Origin: Halobacteriales archaeon
GTDB lineage: Archaea > Halobacteriota > Halobacteria > Halobacteriales > SKNY01
Direction of reading: 5' to 3'
Assembly: GCA_007118975.1 (NCBI GenBank)
Contig: SKQO01000024.1
Span: 1-46,898 of the forward strand
DNA length: 46,898 nt
The notes below the pieces were generated by a model, which made no database searches, had not been told where the DNA came from, and saw nothing but the letters and a program-made list of their open reading frames with translations. A program made the translations under genes and the position numbers. Below are positions 17,755-26,009 of the stretch, in pieces. Numbering within the stretch: position 1 is the first letter of the stretch; every line of letters begins with the position of its first letter.

Positions 17755-18012
17755 ATGGTAGAAGAGGAAGAAATCGTCTCGACCGCGGCAGCGGCCGCAG
17801 AGCGGGTGATTTTTTCACGATACGACACCGGCGACATCATTGATTATGACGTGACGGTTAGATACGTCGACCACGAGGTAAGTGTGGACGTGTATCTCGA
17901 TCTCCGAGATTCCGTCGATGCGACCGATGCGGAAATTCAGCGGGTCGCCCAAGATGCCGCCCGGGCGGCTGGCCTCGCGGCCGACGATTTCGTCGCGAAG
18001 AGCGATACCTAG
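17755..18012 (+). CDS. DUF3194 family protein
   Basis: An 85-aa acidic protein encoded directly behind pfdB, as is usual for DUF3194 in archaea. Predicted alpha-beta fold: helix AAAAAERVIFSRY, strands DIIDYDVTVRYVDHEVSVDVYLDL, then helix DAEIQRVAQDAARAAGLAADDFV. No catalytic motif. Its function is unknown; conserved linkage suggests a role connected with prefoldin or translation. The stop is 8 bp from the convergent guaAA stop. Confidence 0.85.
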   Translation: MVEEEEIVSTAAAAAERVIFSRYDTGDIIDYDVTVRYVDHEVSVDVYLDLRDSVDATDAEIQRVAQDAARAAGLAADDFVAKSDT

Positions 18013-18019
18013 TTGCTGT

Positions 18020-18568
18020 TCATCGACACCGCGCGAGGAAGTTCTCGAATACCTCCTCGCCATGTTCCGTGTGGGCGACCTCCGGGTGCCACTGGACCCC
18101 GTAAATGTCGCGCTCGGCATCACTCATCGCCTCGATATCGCAAACCTCGCTACTGGCCGTAATCGAGAATCCAGTCGGGATCGATTTTACTTCGTCCGCA
18201 TGGCTCGCCCAGACTGTCGTCTGGGGGTACAGGGAACCAACGAGGGGATCCTCCGCGTCATGTATGTCCACGGTGACGTCCGCGTACCCCCCGTATTCCC
18301 CCGGCCCGACCTCACCATCGAGTTCCGCCGCGATGATCTGCATCCCAAGACAGATGCCCAAGACCGGAACACCAAGGTCCAGATAGTCGCTACACCGACC
18401 GCTATCGTCGATATCCGGCCCGCCAGACAGCACGAGCCCGTCGGCATCCAGCTCTTCCGGGCCCGTGTCGTTGGAGAGAACGACTGCTTCCACGTCGAGG
18501 TCTCGGAGCGTCCGTTGTTCCAGATGGGTAAATTGTCCGCGGTTGTCGATCACCGCGATCCGGGTCAT
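18020..18568 (-). CDS. guaAA: GMP synthase subunit A (glutaminase)
   Basis: A class I glutamine amidotransferase, 182 aa, that supplies ammonia to the separate GMP synthase subunit B in archaea. Seen: IAVIDNRGQFTHLEQRTLRDL at the N-terminus, the nucleophile GICLGMQ (Cys near residue 77), the GEYGG segment, the interface motif SHADEV, and the GVQWHPEVAHTEHG catalytic His-Glu pair. The ATG at 18568 matches family length; an in-frame upstream ATG at 18601 adds 11 residues. The subunit B gene is not in the window. Confidence 0.94.
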   Translation of the reverse strand: MTRIAVIDNRGQFTHLEQRTLRDLDVEAVVLSNDTGPEELDADGLVLSGGPDIDDSGRCSDYLDLGVPVLGICLGMQIIAAELDGEVGPGEYGGYADVTVDIHDAEDPLVGSLYPQTTVWASHADEVKSIPTGFSITASSEVCDIEAMSDAERDIYGVQWHPEVAHTEHGEEVFENFLARCR

Positions 18569-18619
18569 GAATCGGGATACGGGGTCTCCGGGGAAAAACA
18601 ACCCGAATCAACGGCCCTC

Positions 18620-19138
18620 TCACGGTTCTTCCCGTCGTTCCATCGCCGTCGTAAATCCCAGTTCGGCGTGTTCTCGCGATCGTCGTTGTTCGCGCTCGGC
18701 GATGGCCGCGGGGTCAGGTGAAACATCGTCATCAATCCGGCCCCAGGACTGGTGTACTTTGGCGTGACACCATCGACAGAGCGCGACGGTAATTTCGTGA
18801 GATGTGGGACCGGCATCTGCGTATGCGAGGTGATGCTCTTCGATAAGTGGGCGACGATCGCCGGATATGCCATCGCGGCGTTCTGCGAGTCCGCACCGCT
18901 CGCACGTATCGCTATCCGTCGTACATCGAAACGTACAGCAGTCGGCATACCCCCAGTCGTCGTCGATGACCGGGCAGGCGTACCCTTGGCGACGGAGTGT
19001 CGCCAACGTCAGTCCATCGCCCATCTCCCCAGTGATGGCGGCCCGACATCGGCCATCGTCGGTGAGATAATCACAGCGATCGACGTACGCCCACGGATCG
19101 TCGATACCGACCGGCGTGCCCCCCTTCGCTCGCTCCAT
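18620..19138 (-). CDS. HNH-type zinc-ribbon protein (DUF7097-like)
   Basis: A 172-aa Cys/His-rich protein. The N-terminal half has a Cys pattern (DRCDYLTDDGRCRAAITG...GYACPVIDD...DCCTFRC). The C-terminal half is HNH-like: CERCGLAERRDG, then EEHHLAYADAGPTSHEITVALCRWCHAKVH, giving the two CxxC knuckles and the His-His of an HNH fold. Similar proteins are common in haloarchaeal chromosomes (DUF7097, from memory). Nuclease activity is possible but not shown. The gene lies 51 bp upstream of guaAA in the same direction and partly faces the DUF192 gene. Confidence 0.6.
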   Translation of the reverse strand: MERAKGGTPVGIDDPWAYVDRCDYLTDDGRCRAAITGEMGDGLTLATLRRQGYACPVIDDDWGYADCCTFRCTTDSDTCERCGLAERRDGISGDRRPLIEEHHLAYADAGPTSHEITVALCRWCHAKVHQSWGRIDDDVSPDPAAIAEREQRRSREHAELGFTTAMERREEP

Positions 19139-19223
19139 CGTTACGAGTTCATCCCCGGATGAGTATCAGGATAGCCCCCGTGGTGAAGGTGAATTTATCC
19201 GCGCCGATCGCCAACTCCAACGT

Positions 19224-19574
19224 GTGCGAGTCATCCACGAGGAGGGGGATACGATCAGGACGCTAGCTGATGATGTCTACCGGGCGGACGGCCCCTTGCA
19301 AAAACGGACCGGACTCATGTTCCGACGCCCGCTCAGAACTGGTGAAGCGATGGTGTTTCCGTTCGACTCGGTAAGCCATCGGGACGTTCATACGTTATTC
19401 GTTCGTGATTCGATCGACGTGGTTTGGGTGGCAGAGGAGGTTGTTGAGCGAGTTTCTACCCTTACGCCGTGGACGCTCAGCGCTGGTGCGCGGGCGGATT
19501 TCGTGATCGAGCTTCCAGTGGGCGGGGCTGACGGCGTTACAGTCGGGGACTTCGTCCGCATGGCCTATACGTAG
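19224..19574 (+). CDS. DUF192 family protein
   Basis: A 116-aa protein read from the GTG at 19224 (VRVIHEEGD). A TATA-like GTGAATTTATCC at 19189-19200 lies about 25-30 bases upstream and decides this start over an in-frame one at 19116. Family features: RTGLMFRRPL, MVFPFDSVSHRDVHTLFVRDSIDVVWV, LTPWTLSAGARADFVIELPVG and VTVGDFVRM. DUF192 proteins have a small beta-barrel fold of unknown biochemical role. No signal peptide here, so it is presumably cytoplasmic. Confidence 0.88.
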   Translation: MRVIHEEGDTIRTLADDVYRADGPLQKRTGLMFRRPLRTGEAMVFPFDSVSHRDVHTLFVRDSIDVVWVAEEVVERVSTLTPWTLSAGARADFVIELPVGGADGVTVGDFVRMAYT

Positions 19575-19645
19575 CGGCTCGGCTCCCGGAACTGATACGT
19601 TTAAGTGAGTGGTGAGCGATCCTTCGGTCGTGGTTGGCATGACCA

Positions 19646-21187
19646 GTGATCGATTTATTGGGGCTCGTCCCCGATACTAATCTCTCAACCGATCGTTCAG
19701 TACAGCTTCTCGATACCACGTTGCGCGACGGTGAACAGGCACCAGGTATTTCCCTGACACCCGAGGAGAAGGCGGAGATAGCCGTTGCCTTGGACGGAGC
19801 GAACGTGGACGTGATCGAAGCAGGGAGCGCCTGCACCGGTACGGGCGAGCGACGAACAATCCAACAGGTGACGGCTCTTGACCTCGATGCGACCGTCACG
19901 AGCTTCGCTCGTGGAGTTCAGAGCGACATCGACCTCGCCATGGACTGTGACGTCGATGGGGTCAATCTTGTCGTCCCCGCGAGCGACCGCCATATCGAGG
20001 ATAAGGTGGGATCGACACGTGAAGATGTGATCGAAACCACGATCTCGCTCGTCGAGTACGCCCGGGAACACGGCCTGTGGGTCGAGGTGCTTGGGGAGGA
20101 CGGTTCACGCGCCGATCTCGACTACCTTGAGCACCTCATGGGGGCGGCGCTCGATGCCGGCGCCGACCGGGTGTGTTACTGTGATACCGTGGGCTGGGCA
20201 GGTCCCGAACGAACCTTCGAGGCCGTTCAGCGACTCGCGGATCTCGGTCCGACGAGTACGCACACGCATGATGACCTCGGATTGGGGATGACGAACGTCC
20301 TTGCGAGTCTCGTGGCGGGTGCTGACCTCGTTCATGCAACCGTGAACGGTATCGGGGAACGGGCCGGCAACGTGGCCCTTGAAGAGGTGGCCATTGCACT
20401 CGATCACTGTTATGAAATCGAGACAGTGGATCTCACGGCGCTTTACGACCTGGCCCGCATTGTATCGCGGGCAACCGGTGTACCGTTGCCCCCGAACAAA
20501 GCCGTGATCGGTCAGAACGCTTTCGCCCACGAAAGCGGCATTCACACGGACGGCACGCTCAAGGATGAGCGGATGTATGAACCCTACCCACCCTCCCGGG
20601 TCGGAAGGGAGCGACGTCTCGTCATAGGCAAGCACACCGGACGGGCTGGCGCTCGAGCCGCACTGGCCGAACATGGGGTGACCGTCTCGGACGAAGAGCT
20701 CGCAGAGGTCGTCAAACGAGTAAAGGCGATCGCCGACCGGGGCAAACGTGTGACCGATGCGGATCTGCTGGCTATTGCAGAGGACGTCCGCGGAAAATCT
20801 CACGAGCGTCGGGTTGAGCTCCTCGACTTGACGGCACTGAGTGGGGGCGCAACGCCGACGGCCAGCGTTCGGATCGCCGTCGATGACGAAGAACGCGTCG
20901 CGAGTGGCGTCGGGAGTGGTCCGGTTGATGCAGCGGTCTCGGCCGTGCGACAGGCCATCCGGGAGGCAGCTGACGCACAGCTCGATGCGTATCGAGTCGA
21001 CGCGATTACAGGCGGCACGGACGCCGTCGTCACCGTCGAAGTAACGATGACGCTCGAGGACGAGACCGTGACGGTGAGCTCTAGCGATGCGGATATCACC
21101 CGAGCAAGCGTAGAAGCGATGGTCGAAGCCATCGATCGGCTGTTTGCCGCTCTCGGGGCGGACAGAATGTTGCTCGCCGACGATTGA
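19646..21187 (+). CDS. 2-isopropylmalate/(R)-citramalate synthase family (LeuA/CimA)
   Basis: A 513-aa HMGL-like condensing enzyme that adds acetyl-CoA to a 2-oxoacid, for leucine (2-oxoisovalerate) or isoleucine (pyruvate). Seen: LLDTTLRDGEQAPGISL with the catalytic Arg-Asp, DVIEAGSACTG, the metal motif STHTHDDLGLG, VNGIGERAGNVALEEV, AFAHESGIHTDG, and a complete C-terminal LeuA dimer regulatory domain (TPTASVRIAVDDEERVASG...). The GTG at 19646 is used; a TATA-like GTTTAAGTG at 19599-19607 fits. The overlapping ATG at 19639 is out of frame. The regulatory domain means it is feedback-controlled. LeuA and CimA of this group are hard to tell apart by eye. Confidence 0.88.
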   Translation: MIDLLGLVPDTNLSTDRSVQLLDTTLRDGEQAPGISLTPEEKAEIAVALDGANVDVIEAGSACTGTGERRTIQQVTALDLDATVTSFARGVQSDIDLAMDCDVDGVNLVVPASDRHIEDKVGSTREDVIETTISLVEYAREHGLWVEVLGEDGSRADLDYLEHLMGAALDAGADRVCYCDTVGWAGPERTFEAVQRLADLGPTSTHTHDDLGLGMTNVLASLVAGADLVHATVNGIGERAGNVALEEVAIALDHCYEIETVDLTALYDLARIVSRATGVPLPPNKAVIGQNAFAHESGIHTDGTLKDERMYEPYPPSRVGRERRLVIGKHTGRAGARAALAEHGVTVSDEELAEVVKRVKAIADRGKRVTDADLLAIAEDVRGKSHERRVELLDLTALSGGATPTASVRIAVDDEERVASGVGSGPVDAAVSAVRQAIREAADAQLDAYRVDAITGGTDAVVTVEVTMTLEDETVTVSSSDADITRASVEAMVEAIDRLFAALGADRMLLADD

Positions 21188-21282
21188 TTCTGCTCGCCGG
21201 GGGTCGATCTCTCGCCCAACGTCGGGGCCGTCGACATGTACCCGAGCCCTCGTGACGGATTACTGAGTTCAGGGCCAAACGG

Positions 21283-22302
21283 TCAACATCGATCCGCGAC
21301 ACGAACTACCTGTTTTCCGAGGTTTTCCCCGTCGAACAGGCCAACGAACGCGTCCACTGAGCCCTCGATACCCTCCGTAACGGTCTCCTCGTAGCTGAGC
21401 ACCCCCTGCTCCATCCAATCCGCGAGTCTGTCCTCCGCTGTGGACGCTCGATGCGAGAAGTCACCCACCAAAAACCCCTGGACAGTGGTTCGTCGCCCGA
21501 TCATTCCGCGCAGCTTTCGGGGGCCGGTCGGTCGCCCCTCGACGTTGTATAATGCAATTTGCCCACAGACTGCGACGCGTGACCACGTATTCAACCGAGG
21601 AAAGACGGCGTCTGTGATCTCACCTCCAACATTGTCGAAATAGACGTCGATCCCATCGGGCGCAGCAGCATCCAGCGCACTACCGAGTGATTCGGCTGTT
21701 CGATAGTTAATGGCCGCGTCGATCCCGGCTGTGTTTCCGAGCCATGTGCACTTTTGATCCGATCCCGCGGTTCCGATCACTCGACAGTCGTGCATTTTCG
21801 CGATTTGGGCCGCCACGGAACCGACAGCACCGGCGGCCCCTGAGACCATAACCGTCTCGCCGGCTTTGGGCTCTGCGACCTCGAGCATCCCGAAGTACGC
21901 CGTCCGACCGGGCATGCCAAGAACCCCGAGTGCCGTCGAAATCGGGGCAGGTTGGGGATCAACAGTCGTTACCTGGTCGCCGGAAACGGTTGCATACTCG
22001 GCCCACCGGAGCGGTCCGCGAATCAAGTCTCCGACCTGGCGGTCCGGGTGACGCGATTCGACTATCTCGCCGACGCCACCGGCCCTCAGCAGTTTCCCTT
22101 GCGGCCAGCCCTCGGCGTAGTTCGAGGTATCGCCCATTCGGCTCCGCATATATGGATCCACGGAGTGGTACAACACGCGGACCAGTGTTTCACCAGGTCC
22201 CGGCGACGGTCGCGGCCGTCGAACGAGTTCGAAATCACCCCTCTCCGGCTTGCCCTCCGGACGATGTTTCATGATCCATCCGCGATGGCTCGGTTCATCC
22301 AT
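21283..22302 (-). CDS. NADP-dependent MDR-family oxidoreductase (CurA/prostaglandin reductase type)
   Basis: A 339-aa medium-chain dehydrogenase/reductase without structural zinc. Seen: SVDPYMRSRM near residue 50, LGVLGMPGRTAYFGML, the nucleotide-binding VMVSGAAGAVGSVAAQIAK, YFDNVGGEITDAVFPRL, and a C-terminal FVGLFDGENLGKQVVRV. These are hallmarks of the leukotriene B4 dehydrogenase / curcumin reductase group, which reduces enones and aldehydes. The ATG at 22302 (MDEPSHRGW) matches family length; an upstream extension to 22533 is not family-like. No operon partners. Confidence 0.88.
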   Translation of the reverse strand: MDEPSHRGWIMKHRPEGKPERGDFELVRRPRPSPGPGETLVRVLYHSVDPYMRSRMGDTSNYAEGWPQGKLLRAGGVGEIVESRHPDRQVGDLIRGPLRWAEYATVSGDQVTTVDPQPAPISTALGVLGMPGRTAYFGMLEVAEPKAGETVMVSGAAGAVGSVAAQIAKMHDCRVIGTAGSDQKCTWLGNTAGIDAAINYRTAESLGSALDAAAPDGIDVYFDNVGGEITDAVFPRLNTWSRVAVCGQIALYNVEGRPTGPRKLRGMIGRRTTVQGFLVGDFSHRASTAEDRLADWMEQGVLSYEETVTEGIEGSVDAFVGLFDGENLGKQVVRVADRC

Positions 22303-22665
22303 GACGGGGCCACATGTTGCAGACCCCAATAACTCCCGGGAAGTACGATTGATCACGTGGGCGTTTACGTGTTGTACGGACGCGTGACGGTCATTTAGCG
22401 AATGAGCAGTCGCCGAGACGATCACAGTCGTGTGTTTCAGCCGGCTGAATTGGCTCACTCCTCCACCGGTATTGGTACCCTGCTCTCGGCACTTTACATG
22501 TCTCCAGAGAGTGCAGGCCCGGTACCTCGGCACTTGTCACCGAGGCGGTGGACGAGGACGGGTTTGGGATCAACAATTGTGGAAAACACAAGCAAGGGAG
22601 TCATAGCGCTTGTCTGTGCCACCGACGCTTTCGACGATCTTCGCGAAATCGATGGACAGCCGCTA
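22303..22665. other. Gene-free stretch
   Basis: Between the MDR reductase start and the beta-propeller stop. Short open frames on both strands (for example 22402-22683 on the plus strand) have no recognisable family or coding signal. I see no RNA gene or repeat. It should hold the promoter of the reductase. Confidence 0.5.
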
Positions 22666-23802
22666 TCATGCAGTGTACGCTGATACATCAAGCGTATACA
22701 TCTGCCGCGTTCCCTCGTGTGTGGAATCGAAGCAGATCACTCGCCCGGATCGATCCCATCTGGGATGGAGATCGCAACGTAACGATGCATCAGTAACGGG
22801 TGGCGAATAAACGTGGGTGAGTTCATGTAAGCGATCACGCTCCCACTCGTACAGGAACAATCCTCGTTGATCGTTATCGTCGGGTGAACTGTCGAGGAGG
22901 AGCCATTCACCGTTTGGCGAGAACGAGCAGTGCCCGTCGGGCGGTAAGATATCGTGGCCAACGGATCGGACTTCGCCCTCGAGCGAGTAGTCGTGAAACC
23001 CTGTCTTCTCGTGATCCGTCCACACCAAAAGCGAGTCATCCGTCCGCCAGTCGTAATGGCTCACAAGCCCTGAATGGAGCAACTGCAGATCGGTCCCCCG
23101 TTCCGTGGTTACGTAGAGTCGATCGAGCCAACGACGGTCGTCGGGTGTTTCCGAACGATGAATGAACGCGATCCGCTCTCCAGTTGGTGAGCACTGGATG
23201 TGGTTTACCCAGTGTAATCCGCAATCCATCGTTCCGGTCGGCTCGATCTCGGAAAGTTCCGCCAACGAAACGAGCAATGTCCGTGACCCCGTCTCAAGGT
23301 CAAGCCGAAACACGCCATCGTCGACGGGACAGGCCTGAATGTCGTCGCTGGTGTGTTCGGATGCGTATCCGTATCCCGGACGTGTGATGTCGAGGCGTCC
23401 GAAATCGAGCGTAAACGCAGTCTCCCCGACTGGTGATACCGCATAGACCGGCTCCCGGATCGTTCGACGCTTTTCTCCTGTTTGATCGTGAATCCGACTG
23501 ACGAATCTCCCCGCAGCACGGTCGTTGTAGATGAATCGATCGAACCTCGGCCCGATCCATTGTAACATGGCACCTTGCTGGAAGTCCCACGCACGTGTAC
23601 TCGCAATGCGTGTCACCCCGCCGCCGGTGGAGACCAAGCAGATGTCAGCCGCGTCCGTGACGGTGGGTCGTCGATCCTGAAAGGTCGTACGGTGGCCGAG
23701 CATCATCGACTCGTCACCGTTCCATGGTGACTTCTCGTAGTAGCCGAAAAAGTGGTGACCTGGTGACGACGTCAAGGCACATGGGTTCCCCATGTCGGGC
23801 AC
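22666..23802 (-). CDS. PD40/TolB-like beta-propeller protein of unknown function
   Basis: A 378-aa soluble protein. It opens with HHFFGYYEKSPWNGDE, a signature of a beta-propeller family often met near surface polysaccharide genes in bacteria and archaea. Repeated blade motifs follow: YAVSPVGETAFTLDF, HIQCSPTGERIAFIHRS, HCSFSPNGEWLLLDSS and DLHPRWDRSGRVICFDST, the S/P-x-G-x-x-hydrophobic pattern of PD40 blades. About six or seven blades fit the length. No signal peptide. It may bind or process a carbohydrate (oligogalacturonate-lyase-like fold), but no catalytic residues can be named. No polysaccharide genes are adjacent here. Confidence 0.65.
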   Translation of the reverse strand: MPDMGNPCALTSSPGHHFFGYYEKSPWNGDESMMLGHRTTFQDRRPTVTDAADICLVSTGGGVTRIASTRAWDFQQGAMLQWIGPRFDRFIYNDRAAGRFVSRIHDQTGEKRRTIREPVYAVSPVGETAFTLDFGRLDITRPGYGYASEHTSDDIQACPVDDGVFRLDLETGSRTLLVSLAELSEIEPTGTMDCGLHWVNHIQCSPTGERIAFIHRSETPDDRRWLDRLYVTTERGTDLQLLHSGLVSHYDWRTDDSLLVWTDHEKTGFHDYSLEGEVRSVGHDILPPDGHCSFSPNGEWLLLDSSPDDNDQRGLFLYEWERDRLHELTHVYSPPVTDASLRCDLHPRWDRSGRVICFDSTHEGTRQMYTLDVSAYTA

Positions 23803-23890
23803 GTTCGGCCAATGCTAGTTAAGATTAGGTGTGCGGCTCCCTCGAGTGAACCAGAGAACCGATCTAGAACAATCCCACCGTGACGATGAC

Positions 23891-23974
23891 GCCGAGGAGG
23901 AGATTTGAACTCCTGTGTCCTTGCGGACAGCAGATTTCGAATCTGCCGCCTTGGCCAGGCTAGGCTACCTCGGC
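23891..23974 (-). tRNA. tRNA-Ser(CGA)
   Basis: Read on the minus strand the 84 bases fold as a class II tRNA: acceptor GCCGAGG/CCTCGGC, D-arm with AGCCTGGCCAAGGC, anticodon stem GCAGA/TCTGC with loop TTCGAAA (anticodon CGA), long variable arm TGTCCGCAAGGACAC, and TPsiC arm AGGAG-TTCAAAT-CTCCT. The long variable arm and the anticodon identify serine (UCG codons). No intron; CCA is not encoded. Confidence 0.95.
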
Positions 23975-24082
23975 TCAGTGCTGTGTATACGACCCGGTTT
24001 ATTAGGCGTTTCGTCGTGTTCCCAATGATCGTCGAACAGCCCCGACCGTCCAGATTAACAGTTTTATCGGAGCCTGTCGAAT

Positions 24083-24427
24083 ATGGTTTCACACATGATC
24101 AAGGGTGCCGTCTCTCGGGTGTTCCGGTCGTTTTTTCGCCCGCAAAAGCTCCGATTGCAGGTCGAGTGGCTGACACACACTGATGAACGTGTACTCGAGC
24201 TGCTCGCGGACGGACAGGAAAAACCGCCCTCAACGCTCGCCCATGAACTGAATCGAAGTGAGGAATATATCGCGGATCGTTGCCGACAACTTGCCCTCAA
24301 TGGGCTTCTGGAGCGGATCGAGCGTGCTGGAGACCGGGACGTCGGCTACCGAATCTCGGAATTTGGTGAGCGTTATCTCGATGGCGACGTAACAGCGGAC
24401 GAACTATCGATCGAAGAAGGCGATTGA
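24083..24427 (+). CDS. Winged-helix DNA-binding protein (PhiH1 repressor-like)
   Basis: A 114-aa basic-to-acidic protein with a winged helix: WLTHTDERVLELLADGQEKPPSTLAHELNRSEEYIADRCRQL is the helix-turn-helix and GLLERI...GYRISEFGERYL the wing. This pattern is common in haloarchaeal homologs of the halophage PhiH1 repressor. A TATA-like GTTTTATCGG at 24061-24070 lies upstream. By spacing either the ATG at 24083 or the one at 24095 (MIKG) could start translation. The N-terminal segment VFRSFFRPQKLRLQVEW may be an extra helix. The gene follows tRNA-Ser in the opposite direction. The targets are unknown. Confidence 0.72.
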   Translation: MVSHMIKGAVSRVFRSFFRPQKLRLQVEWLTHTDERVLELLADGQEKPPSTLAHELNRSEEYIADRCRQLALNGLLERIERAGDRDVGYRISEFGERYLDGDVTADELSIEEGD

Positions 24428-24607
24428 TTCGTATACGCCGACAACGACAGCACAGAAAAGCAGTTCGCTTCCTACTTGATGCGTCGAATCTTCTCCATGT
24501 GCCGGGCCAATCGGGTAGTAAACAAATCAAATCGCAGTCTCCCGGCGGGCCAATCGAGGAAACGAAATGTGAAAGGCAGAAAACGTGGTCGACGGTAGCC
24601 CGCTCGG

Positions 24608-25084
24608 TCAAAATCTGTTTCGCCACCGGCTCGTTTGGAGGACTGTATCTTTCAACGCTGCACAATGCTGTTTCCGTTGCTCGTCGCTCCAATCGTCGGG
24701 CGTGTCGGCGATACACTCCTCCCATGAGCCGCCGATCGTTGACCAGTATTCGAGGACACTCTCGTGATCCCAGCCTTCCGGCAGGTCGTCGAGGCCGGAG
24801 ACATCCTCGGTCACGATCTTCGTCTCCGATTCACCTGTCGAGGTACCCGGCGAATCCTCGTCGAATGAAGACGTTTCGAGTGTCGAAGCGCGATAAACAG
24901 CCGAGCCACTACCTTCCAGCCCGACGACATACGCCGGCCGATCGTTCCTCGCGGACACATCTGCGTACTGATCTTCGCCGCCAGGCTGGGGAAATTGAAA
25001 GTCGGTGGTGAGGACTGCCGCGACAACGCCACGTCCGTCCGGGCTGGCCACGATGTCGCCCGTTTCAAATCGTGTATTACTCAT
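24608..25084 (-). CDS. Conserved haloarchaeal protein of unknown function
   Basis: A 158-aa acidic protein. Two parts are visible: an N-terminal beta-rich domain (RFETGDIVASPDGRGVVAAVLT, PAYVVGLEGSGSAVYRASTLE) like small KOW/SH3-type barrels, a low-complexity Ser/Asp/Glu linker, and a C-terminal helical motif DLPEGWDHESVLEYWSTIGG followed by SWEECIAD and HCAALKDTVLQTSRWRNRF. The WD-x-x-SVL-x-x-W...C...C-A-A-L-K-D...W-R-x-R-F pattern recurs in many haloarchaeal proteins in my memory; no function is known to me. It stands alone, with a 237-bp AT-richer region upstream. Confidence 0.6.
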   Translation of the reverse strand: MSNTRFETGDIVASPDGRGVVAAVLTTDFQFPQPGGEDQYADVSARNDRPAYVVGLEGSGSAVYRASTLETSSFDEDSPGTSTGESETKIVTEDVSGLDDLPEGWDHESVLEYWSTIGGSWEECIADTPDDWSDEQRKQHCAALKDTVLQTSRWRNRF

Positions 25085-25321
25085 CGTCCGCTTGCGGGGA
25101 TCGAAGCTAATGAAGTTTGTGGCGGATTATCGACGTATCAGGATATAATTCGCGCTGTCTGTAGATCATTTTCGTCTCGAAATAGAGATGAAACAATTAT
25201 TTGATAATTGTGATTTAGTCGTTATTCTAGCTTATCCGGTAACTCATCTCCGGGTCTCACCTGACCGATTGTTTCTCGGCCACAGTCGTGGTTCTGTGAC
25301 GCTCGTGATTGTGTTACGTTG
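25085..25321. other. AT-rich intergenic stretch
   Basis: A 237-bp region lower in GC than its neighbours (for example ATTATTTGATAATTGTGATT near 25194-25213), upstream of the conserved protein on the minus strand. I see no gene; it probably contains that gene's promoter. Confidence 0.4.
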
Positions 25322-25530
25322 TCAGCTGATGGAATGTGTGTGAGCGACGCCAATTGTCGTCTTGTACTGTTTTATCTGTCCGTTGTCCACGTCGGCCGTT
25401 TGTGATTCTATTTCGATTCCACTGACGTTTTCGAAACTTTCTTGGGCGTTTTCGAGTGCGAATTTCGCTGCGTCTTCCCACGAATGTACAGATTGACTAC
25501 TAGTTCGATTATCTGAAAAGTGTCTTTCAT
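25322..25530 (-). pseudogene. Dodecin-like flavin-binding protein, frameshifted
   Basis: Dodecins are ~68-residue proteins forming dodecamers that bind flavin. From the ATG at 25530 the minus strand reads MKDTFQIIELVV and then leaves the family. One frame over, it continues SQSVHSWEDAAKFALENAQESF, NVSGIEIESQTADVDNG and QIKQYKTTIGVAHTHS, ending TGA at 25322. IELVG-S-x-x-SWEDA, the A-L-x-x-A helix, and the DGQIxxYKTT strand are the dodecin pattern. The shift falls in CTAGTAGTC near 25497-25505. Total length once joined is about 69 residues, normal for dodecin. A single lesion, so pseudogene or base error. It was missed as an open frame because of the shift. Confidence 0.65.
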
Positions 25531-26009
25531 GGTGCGAGGGAAATCAAGTGGGCAAGCGAGAAAATATTTGGTGTTTAATATCCGGTATGTTGGTCAATGC
25601 TCGGCAATTTCGGAAAATGATTGTGCACACGTTCGAAAGACACCAACACATGCCTGACTGTGGTCATGATCTTGGGTTTCGCACTCGTCAGCGCATGCAG
25701 TGCCCAAGCTGGCACGGACGTCGGCGAGTTCGGACTTCCATTGTGATCCGCGAGCCATGAACCGGGCGTGGAGGCTCGCAACGTCGGCCACGTCTCGGCA
25801 AAGTCGACTACATCGCGTCATCTGGGGGGCCCCCATCGCGATACGCGTATCGACACACCATTCACAGAATAATCGAGGCGGACGCCACGGGGCTTGACTC
25901 CGTGGAGGAAGCCGACACTCGATGACGCAAACGGCGCACAATGGCAAGACTGACTCCCCACGTTAGACGTAATTCTTAATCAGACAAGAGCTACAAATGT
26001 GCATTGTGG

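Noticed and set aside
24424..25011. 195-codon plus-strand open frame overlapping the conserved protein on the minus strand
   Set aside because: Arg/Ser-rich, no family pattern; the opposite strand encodes a recognisable conserved protein.
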